Origin: Thermomicrobiales bacterium | GTDB lineage: Bacteria > Chloroflexota > Chloroflexia > Thermomicrobiales > UBA6265 | Direction: 5' to 3' | Assembly: GCA_023957015.1 (NCBI GenBank) | Contig: JAMLHR010000016.1 | Location: forward strand, 1-53,388 | Length of the DNA: 53,388 nt | Part shown: piece by piece, positions 47,811 through 53,388 of the stretch | How positions within the stretch are numbered: position 1 is the first letter of the stretch | Layout: each line of letters opens with the position of its first letter | The notes under the pieces: model-generated | What the model saw: only the letters and a program-made list of their open reading frames with translations | Told to the model about the DNA's origin: nothing | Database searches by the model: none | Made by a program: the position numbers and the translations under genes

Positions 47811-49050
47811 TGGCGGTCCCTGACTGAGTTGGTCGTTCGATTGATCGGAGAGATGGGATCAAAAGCATACCGATGGGCACCAGCAGGTTCAAAATGACAA
47901 AGATCTGTAAAGTACGATCGATTCCGAGTCCCTCCAGCATGAATCCGTAGAGGAGGATCCCGATTGGCCCCGGACACATCATCAACGCCGTCGAAGCTCC
48001 GAAGACGCGGGCACGCATTTCGGGAGGAACCTGCTCCTGCTCAACAGACATGTGAATGGGATTGATGGGTTCGAAGATCACGGCACTGAAGAATATCGCC
48101 GCCGCGATCACCCACCAGGATGGCGAGAAGAGCAGTACAGAAAACGCAGCTGCGCGAACGAAGAATCCCGCGAACAGCGCCATAGATCGATTCAACCGCT
48201 CACCCACCCAGACGTAGAGCAGGTTCCCCACCAGGGAACCGAATCCTAATGCCGAGAAAATGAGTCCCAGCGCAACCGGGCTTTGCAACACATCACGCGT
48301 ATAGACCGGGAGGATCGTCGAGAAGATCGGTTCGGCGATGAGTGTACCGATCGAAAAACTGACCAGCATCCAAAACAACGTGGATCTGCTGTAAAGGAAG
48401 CGGAAACCCTCTCGGACCTCGCTAACATACTCACCTAACCCTCTGAATGTCTTCTCAACGCCGTGAACATCAATCTGAGGAATGGCGAGAGCCATCACTG
48501 CTGCTGCAATCACGAATGAAACACCATTCACATAGAGCAGATTTCCTGGACCAATCATAGCGATCAGCACGCCGGCAATCGGGGGTGCGATAAGTTGCGC
48601 TGTGCGATTGGCGGTCATGAAAAGAGCGTTGCCGCGTTCCGTGGACATCTTGGCCATCGAGATCAGATCAGGATAGAGGCTGCGGCGTGCGGTCCGCCCT
48701 GGTGCATCCAATGTAGCCCCGAGCACGACCAGGGCGATGAGCTGCCAGAACCTGAGCCCAATAGTTTGATGGAGGAGCGGGATCATGATCACAGAAAGTG
48801 CGCTGGCAAGATCGGAAACGATACTTGTCCGGCGATACCCAAACCGATCGATAACCGCACTTCCGAAGATGCCAACAAGAATCATTGGCACCGTGCCGGC
48901 CGCGACTACCATACCCATACGGGCGGCGCTTCCCGTGGTTTCAAGCACAAACCACGGGATCGCCAGATTCGCAAATGTGTTTCCTGAGTTCGAAACGAAG
49001 TTCGAGACGAGCAGCCACCACAATGGCCGCGCATTAGCTTCTGTGCGCAC
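47803..49050 (-). CDS. Major facilitator superfamily transporter
   Basis: A 415-residue protein with about 12 hydrophobic segments. The loop between helices 2 and 3 has GSAVIDRFGYRRTSI, the MFS signature (GxxxDRxGxR), and the middle reads ATLDAPGRTARRSLYPDLI, as in the enterobactin exporter/MFS_3 group. The substrate is unknown. It starts 28 bases after valS and overlaps mpg by 8 bases. Its place in a repair/tRNA charging run is probably incidental. Confidence 0.87.
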   Translation of the reverse strand: MRTEANARPLWWLLVSNFVSNSGNTFANLAIPWFVLETTGSAARMGMVVAAGTVPMILVGIFGSAVIDRFGYRRTSIVSDLASALSVIMIPLLHQTIGLRFWQLIALVVLGATLDAPGRTARRSLYPDLISMAKMSTERGNALFMTANRTAQLIAPPIAGVLIAMIGPGNLLYVNGVSFVIAAAVMALAIPQIDVHGVEKTFRGLGEYVSEVREGFRFLYSRSTLFWMLVSFSIGTLIAEPIFSTILPVYTRDVLQSPVALGLIFSALGFGSLVGNLLYVWVGERLNRSMALFAGFFVRAAAFSVLLFSPSWWVIAAAIFFSAVIFEPINPIHMSVEQEQVPPEMRARVFGASTALMMCPGPIGILLYGFMLEGLGIDRTLQIFVILNLLVPIGMLLIPSLRSIERPTQSGTANA

Positions 49051-49078
49051 GCATACTCACTCCCGACCCCCGTCGTCG

Positions 49079-51742
49079 TCAGCCTAGCACATCCAGTCGC
49101 TCCTGGATGAGGGCGATCTGCTCCATCGCTCGTGCCAGGCGATCACGTTGCACCTGCACCACGTTCTCAGGGGCGCGATCCACGAATCCCTTGTTGTTCA
49201 ATTGCGCTTCAGCCCGTCCCTGCTCGGCTTCGGCTTCGGCAAGCTCTTTCAGCAGACGATCGCGTTCTGCGGAGAGATCGACCATATCCGCCAGTGGCAG
49301 AATCGCAGTCAGGTCGCCAGCGCGGGCGCTGAGCGTATTCGGTTCATTAGTCGGCGCATCAGCCGTCACCGTCAGCTGATCATCGGCGATACGAGCAAGG
49401 AATCCGAGTTCACGACGGGCGCTCTCAATCGCGGCGGTCGTCTCGCCAGCGTGGATATTCGCGCTAATCCAGCGAGCTGGTTCCACACCGGCCTCGACAC
49501 GGACGTTGCGGATCGCACCAACGAGATCCATCAGCGTGCTGAACACATCTTCGGCTTCAGCGTCACGTGCCGCAGCTTCCGGCCATGCTGCCAGCATGAT
49601 GCTCTCGCCCGCGTGCGGCAGTTGCTGCCACAAACGCTCGGTGACAAACGGCATGAACGGATGCAGCAGACGCACGCTCCGATCCAGCGTGAACGCCAGC
49701 ACTTGGGCGGTCACGGCGGACTCACCCTCGTTCTTGCGCACCTTACTGGCTTCGATATACCAGTCGCAGAGCTCACTCCAGATGAAGTCGCTAATCTGAC
49801 GCCCAGCTTCGCCAAAGAGATAGCGTTCCATCAGTTGCGTGGCAGATGCCGTGACCGCATCGAGTCGACTCAGAATCCAGCGATCGGCGATCTCCAGGTT
49901 CTCGGTCGGGCGCACTGGTCCGTTGGCGTCAAGCTCGATCTCGTTCTCGCCGATTGTACGTAGCGCAAACCGGGTGGCGTTCCAGAGCTTGTTGGCGAAG
50001 TTGCGGCTTGCTTCTACCTTCTGGATGCTGAGACGGCTGTCGTTGCCCGGGCTGGCCTGCGTCACCAACGTGTACCGCAACGCATCGGCCCCGTACTCAT
50101 CCGACACCGTAATCGGATCAATCACGTTCCCCTTGGTCTTGGACATCTTCTGACCTTCGATATCGCGAACGATACCGTGCAGGTACACCGTGTGGAAGGG
50201 GACTTCCTCCTTCAGTTCCAGGCCGAAAAAGACCATGCGAGCAACCCAGATGAAGAGGATCTCGTAACCGGTCTCCATCACCGAACCGGGGTAGAAACGG
50301 CGCAGATCTTCGGTGTCATCGGGCCAGCCGAGCGTACTTAGTGGCCAAAGACCGGAACTGAACCAGGTATCGAGCACATCGGGATCTTGCTCGATACTTG
50401 CGCTACCGCAACTCGGACAGGAAGTTTCGACTTCGTCCTCGCTCGCCCACTGGTGATTGCAGTCGTTGCAGGTCCAGATCGGAATGCGATGTCCCCACCA
50501 GAGCTGACGCGAGATCGTCCAGTCGTGGATGTTCTCCAGCCAGTTGTCATAGACGCCCTTGAAGCGCTCTGGAACAAACGTCAAGCGTCCATCCTGCGCC
50601 GCCTCGTATGCCGGACGAGCGAGGTCATCCATGCGCACGAACCACTGATCGCTGATCATCGGCTGGATCACGGTGCCGCAACGATCGCAATGACCCACGC
50701 TATGGCTAAACGGCTCGATCTTGAGCAGCAGACCAAGTTCCTCAAAGCGCTGCACCACAGCCTTTCGACCTTCGATGTTGGCAAGACCTTCGAACTCCTT
50801 ACCCTCGGCATTGATAGTGGCATCGTTGCTCAGCATCGTGATGAACGGCAGATCGTGACGCTTGCCGATCTCGAAGTCATTGGGATCGTGCGCCGGTGTC
50901 ACCTTGACGGCACCAGTACCGAACTCCTTGTCGACATGATGGTCCGGAATGATCGGGATCAGCCGATCAACGATCGGAAGACGCACCTGCTTGCCGACCA
51001 GGTGGCCGTAGCGAGGATCGTCTGGATTCACGGCCACGGCGGTATCGCCGAGCATCGTCTCCGGTCGAGTCGTGGCAACGATGATTTTCTCGTTGCTCCC
51101 CTCAACCGGGTAGGCCAAATGCCAGAGATTCGTCTGGACATCCTGATACTTCACTTCCAGATCGCTAATGGCGGTGCTGCAACGCGGACACCAGTTGATC
51201 AGGCGCTCCCCACGATAGATCAGCCCCTTGTCGTAGAGATGCTTGAAGGCCTTGCGAACGGCCTTGGCCGGACCGGGATCCATGGTGAACGCGAACCGGC
51301 TCCAGTCAGCGCTGGCACCGAGCAACTTCATCTGCGTGCGAATCTGCGGTCGGACATCGTCCATATATGCCCAGACCCGCTCGAGGAACTTCTCGCGACC
51401 AAGGTCGTGACGCGTCAACCCTTCCTGGAGCAGAATCTTCTCCACTACCCACTGGCCGGCGATACCTGCGTGATCGGCGCCGGGCACCCAGAGCGTGGGA
51501 TCGCCCATCATGCGGTGCCAGCGCACCATGATGTCTTCCAGCGCCACAAACATGACGTGGCCGACATGAAGCACACCGGTCACATTCGGCGGCGGCATAA
51601 TGACCACGAACGGTTTTCGACCTTCAGTGAGGTCGCTGTTGTTAGGCTGGAAATATCCCTGAGTATCCCACCAGTCATAGAGATCGGCTTCGACTTCCGC
51701 GGGATTGTAGGTTTTGGCGAGTTCGGTGGTATGTGTCGACAA
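49079..51742 (-). CDS. valS: Valyl-tRNA synthetase
   Basis: A class I synthetase of 887 residues. PPPNVTGVLHVGHVM is the HIGH motif, GQKMSKTKGNVIDP is KMSKS, and GADHAGIAGQWVVEK and TRPETMLGDTAVAVNP mark the catalytic and editing domains. There is a zinc-type CPRC and CxxC pairs (CNDCNHQW and CPSCGS). The C-terminal ~70 residues form the coiled coil that binds tRNA(Val) (LSAERDRLLKELAEAEAEQ). I start at TTG 51742 with GGAG 8 bases upstream; a longer frame to 51886 only translates the T-box leader, so it is rejected. Confidence 0.96.
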   Translation of the reverse strand: MSTHTTELAKTYNPAEVEADLYDWWDTQGYFQPNNSDLTEGRKPFVVIMPPPNVTGVLHVGHVMFVALEDIMVRWHRMMGDPTLWVPGADHAGIAGQWVVEKILLQEGLTRHDLGREKFLERVWAYMDDVRPQIRTQMKLLGASADWSRFAFTMDPGPAKAVRKAFKHLYDKGLIYRGERLINWCPRCSTAISDLEVKYQDVQTNLWHLAYPVEGSNEKIIVATTRPETMLGDTAVAVNPDDPRYGHLVGKQVRLPIVDRLIPIIPDHHVDKEFGTGAVKVTPAHDPNDFEIGKRHDLPFITMLSNDATINAEGKEFEGLANIEGRKAVVQRFEELGLLLKIEPFSHSVGHCDRCGTVIQPMISDQWFVRMDDLARPAYEAAQDGRLTFVPERFKGVYDNWLENIHDWTISRQLWWGHRIPIWTCNDCNHQWASEDEVETSCPSCGSASIEQDPDVLDTWFSSGLWPLSTLGWPDDTEDLRRFYPGSVMETGYEILFIWVARMVFFGLELKEEVPFHTVYLHGIVRDIEGQKMSKTKGNVIDPITVSDEYGADALRYTLVTQASPGNDSRLSIQKVEASRNFANKLWNATRFALRTIGENEIELDANGPVRPTENLEIADRWILSRLDAVTASATQLMERYLFGEAGRQISDFIWSELCDWYIEASKVRKNEGESAVTAQVLAFTLDRSVRLLHPFMPFVTERLWQQLPHAGESIMLAAWPEAAARDAEAEDVFSTLMDLVGAIRNVRVEAGVEPARWISANIHAGETTAAIESARRELGFLARIADDQLTVTADAPTNEPNTLSARAGDLTAILPLADMVDLSAERDRLLKELAEAEAEQGRAEAQLNNKGFVDRAPENVVQVQRDRLARAMEQIALIQERLDVLG

Positions 51743-51796
51743 CGTCGTCTCCGAATCTTGAGTGTCACCCACGAGGAGTGACGCTACCGTGGGGTG

Positions 51797-52040
51797 AAAA
51801 CGAAAAACCGCCCCAGCTTCATGCCAGGACGGAACACCAAAGGTATCCGCGGTACCACCTCGCTTCGGCGGATGACTCCGCCGCACTCATTGCTCGCTAT
51901 ATCGGGCGATCCCGTCATCGGCTACTACCTTCACCGATGCTCCTCGCAGGCGACCTTCAGCGCTTCGCCTTTTGCAACATCTTCCACCCGATGGATGCTG
52001 CTCTCTGATCGGCTGCCACACCTACTCCTCCCGGTCACAG
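51797..52040 (-). promoter_or_regulatory. T-box riboswitch leader of valS
   Basis: The invariant T-box sequence AGGTGGTACCGCGG occurs on the minus strand at 51860-51847. It is followed by a terminator stem (51832-51823 with 51817-51808, including G-T pairs) and TTTTTCGTTTT. Upstream are a Stem I start resembling the GC-rich consensus (GGGAGGAGTAGG, about 52032-52021), the AGAGAGC bulge, a GGTGGAA apical loop and CTGAAGGTCGCC, where GTC at 51954-51952 is a plausible valine specifier. Uncharged tRNA(Val) should stabilise the antiterminator and switch on valS and perhaps the genes after it. Confidence 0.9.
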
Positions 52041-52050
52041 GATTGGTGAG

Positions 52051-52056
52051 AGTATA
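52051..52056 (-). promoter_or_regulatory. Probable -10 box for the valS T-box leader
   Basis: TATACT on the minus strand is a good -10 hexamer placed about 11 bases before the first conserved leader sequence. No strong -35 hexamer is seen at 16-18 bases spacing, so the call is tentative. Confidence 0.4.
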
Positions 52057-52093
52057 GCACCAGGCTCGGCTACCTGATGCTATCTGCACTCGC

Positions 52094-52414
52094 TCAGCCT
52101 TCTGGATCAAAGAGCTTTTCGTCGTAGAATTCTTCCAGCAACTCCTGGAGCCCAGCGCTTAGATCCATCATAGTCATCAACTGTGAATGAAGCGCGTTAT
52201 ACATCCACCATTCGCCCGGAACAAAGTCATCTAGTTTTGGCCATTTCTTGGGTTTCTTGTCGTGTGGGCTAATATCTGCGATCGGTCCCCACAACTGACC
52301 AACTCCTTGATACAACCAGAAGTAGTACTGGTGACGTTCAGCGCGACTCATACTCTGTAACTCTTCCACGGTAAGATCGCCATACCTCTGGTACAGCTTG
52401 TGAGCTTCCTTCAT
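52094..52414 (-). CDS. Small soluble protein, function unknown
   Basis: A 106-residue protein I do not recognise. It is rich in aromatic residues and charged helices (LTVEELQSMSRAERHQYYFW near the N terminus; DDFVPGEWWMYNAL in the middle; LQELLEEFYDEKLF at the end). It has no signal peptide, membrane helix or metal motif. AGGAG lies 7 bases upstream of ATG 52414, supporting translation. It lies between the T-box leader of valS and the uvrA promoter and is probably monocistronic. Confidence 0.65.
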   Translation of the reverse strand: MKEAHKLYQRYGDLTVEELQSMSRAERHQYYFWLYQGVGQLWGPIADISPHDKKPKKWPKLDDFVPGEWWMYNALHSQLMTMMDLSAGLQELLEEFYDEKLFDPEG

Positions 52415-52602
52415 TTCCAGTCTCCTGGTTATCTCAACGCTATTGCGCTCACCTCGATTTGGGCAAGAGATAAATGTAACTCAGTTGTCAAGGTTGGCCA
52501 GATCGTCTCTGCATCCCGGATAGAGGTCACAGCCTGTCCACTCGCAATGTCATCATGCAATGGCTGTCATGAGCCAGCTATCGCATGGTACACTGCCAAA
52601 TG

Positions 52603-52616
52603 CGAATAAATGTTCT
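52603..52616 (+). promoter_or_regulatory. LexA (SOS box)-like site upstream of uvrA
   Basis: CGAATAAATGTTCT matches the Gram-positive LexA consensus CGAACATATGTTCG at 11 of 14 positions, including the essential GTTC half and a near-perfect CGAA half. It lies 37 bases before the uvrA ATG, just downstream of a possible -10 box TACACT (52589-52594). UvrA is a classic SOS gene. This is a motif match by eye; no lexA gene is in the window. Confidence 0.5.
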
Positions 52617-52652
52617 ATTCGCTTTTTCGCTGCTCACATCACCGAGGTCACG

Positions 52653-53388
52653 ATGCCGCAGTTCGATCAAATCCGTATTCGTGGTGCCCGAGAACACAAC
52701 CTCAAAAACATCAACGTCGATATCCCCCGCGATAGCCTGGTGGTCTTCACCGGGCTTTCCGGGTCCGGCAAATCATCCCTCGCATTCGATACGATCTTCG
52801 CCGAGGGTCAACGGCGCTACGTCGAGTCACTGAGCGCCTATGCCCGCCAATTTCTGGGGCAGATGGAGAAACCCGATCTCGATCACATCGAGGGGCTCTC
52901 ACCCGCGATCTCGATCGATCAGAAGGGCACGAGTCGCAATCCGCGCTCAACCGTCGGCACCGTCACCGAGGTCTACGATTACATGCGTCTGCTCTGGGCA
53001 CGCACCGGGCATCCGCATTGCCCGAACTGCGGTCGACCGATCGAGCAGCAATCGCCGCAGCAAATGGCCGATATCCTCCTGGGTATGGACGATGGCACCC
53101 GCCTAATGATCCTCGGTCCAGTGATTCGCGATCGTAAGGGCGAGCACCTGGCGGTGCTGGAAGAGATTCGACGGCAGGGTTTCGCCCGCGTTCGCGTCGA
53201 TGGTGAGATTCGCGAAACCGACGAGACGATCAAGCTGGCCAAAACGAAGAAACACAATATCGACGTCGTGATCGACCGCCTGGTTATCCGTCATCCCGAA
53301 GAGCCTCTGGCCGAGGGCGAACAACATCCGGACAAAGTCCGGTTAATTGATTCGCTGGAAGTCGCACTCCGAATGAGCGATGGTATCG
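52653..53388 (+). CDS. uvrA: Excinuclease ABC subunit A, 5' part (cut by window edge)
   Basis: UvrA is the damage-sensing ATPase of nucleotide excision repair. The first 245 residues are visible: [20 protein letters not shown], the first Walker A GLSGSGKS at about 34-41, [39 protein letters not shown] (signature insertion region), and a zinc-type [11 protein letters not shown] 52653 has GAGG about 6 bases upstream. The frame stays open to the window edge. Confidence 0.96.
   Translation, partial: MPQFDQIRIRGAREHNLKNINVDIPRDSLVVFTGLSGSGKSSLAFDTIFAEGQRRYVESLSAYARQFLGQMEKPDLDHIEGLSPAISIDQKGTSRNPRSTVGTVTEVYDYMRLLWARTGHPHCPNCGRPIEQQSPQQMADILLGMDDGTRLMILGPVIRDRKGEHLAVLEEIRRQGFARVRVDGEIRETDETIKLAKTKKHNIDVVIDRLVIRHPEEPLAEGEQHPDKVRLIDSLEVALRMSDGI

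Noticed and set aside
51743..51886. N-terminal extension of valS by 48 residues
   Set aside because: It would translate the T-box and terminator sequence; the TTG at 51742 has a good ribosome-binding site and gives a normal ValS length.
1..53388. CRISPR arrays, insertion sequences, phage genes or attachment sites
   Set aside because: No direct repeat array, transposase, integrase or phage structural gene was found in any frame.

Overview
The window looks like chromosomal DNA from a free-living bacterium, most likely Chloroflexota and perhaps near Thermomicrobia. This is inferred from the gene mix: a split glycine decarboxylase, a clade II-like nitrous oxide reductase cluster, a T-box before valS, ClpX-free housekeeping blocks and many TTG/GTG starts. 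No 16S or other decisive marker is present. The DNA is moderately GC-rich by eye and densely coded on both strands. I see no phage, insertion sequence, integrase or CRISPR array.

Layout. 0-9 kb: the 3' tip of galE (+), then on the minus strand a purL-purF-gcvT-gcvH-gcvPA run, a terminator, and der-plsY. 9-13.5 kb (-): a VWA-domain protein, its AAA+ ATPase partner and an S9 peptidase, all frameshifted. 13.6-18.4 kb (+): a secreted HExxH metallopeptidase, then GH2 glycosidase, metallophosphoesterase and Ppx/GppA phosphatase. 18.4-25.6 kb (-): a nitrous oxide respiration operon nosZ, NosB-like membrane protein, nosD, nosF, nosY, nosL, followed by an alanine-rich LEA-like repeat protein. 25.9-29 kb: tRNA-Arg(CCT), hpf, a small coiled-coil protein, thiD-thiE and an alkyltransferase-like (ATL) gene. 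29-36.3 kb: secA, a membrane-anchored Ala-rich protein, mnmG, a universal stress protein and two single-domain TrkA proteins. 36.3-39.1 kb (-): gatB-gdhA. 39.5-42.3 kb (+): an isolated NuoG-like/NuoI-like pair. 42.4-45.4 kb: nfo with an Spx/ArsC-like gene, then a GT2 glycosyltransferase and a phosphotransferase-fold kinase. 45.4-52 kb (-): T-box-valS-MFS-mpg-mutL. 52-53.4 kb: a small unknown gene and the 5' part of uvrA behind a LexA-like box.

How it fits together. The most distinctive module is nos: NosZ reduces N2O to N2 in the cell envelope, NosDFY and NosL support copper-centre maturation, and a four-helix membrane protein sits between nosZ and nosD, where clade II clusters usually carry nosB. 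All accessory genes overlap by 1-4 bases, so they should be translationally coupled, while a strong hairpin separates nosZ from them. The glycine cleavage genes probably feed one-carbon units to the purine genes of the same run. Repair genes (nfo, mpg, mutL, uvrA, ATL) are scattered through the right half.

Sequence quality matters. About nine genes carry single-base frameshifts, in two patches (about 7.4-12.2 kb and 30.9-36.2 kb), including essential genes such as secA and mnmG. Genes elsewhere are intact. I treat these as probable sequence errors and give whole-gene spans.
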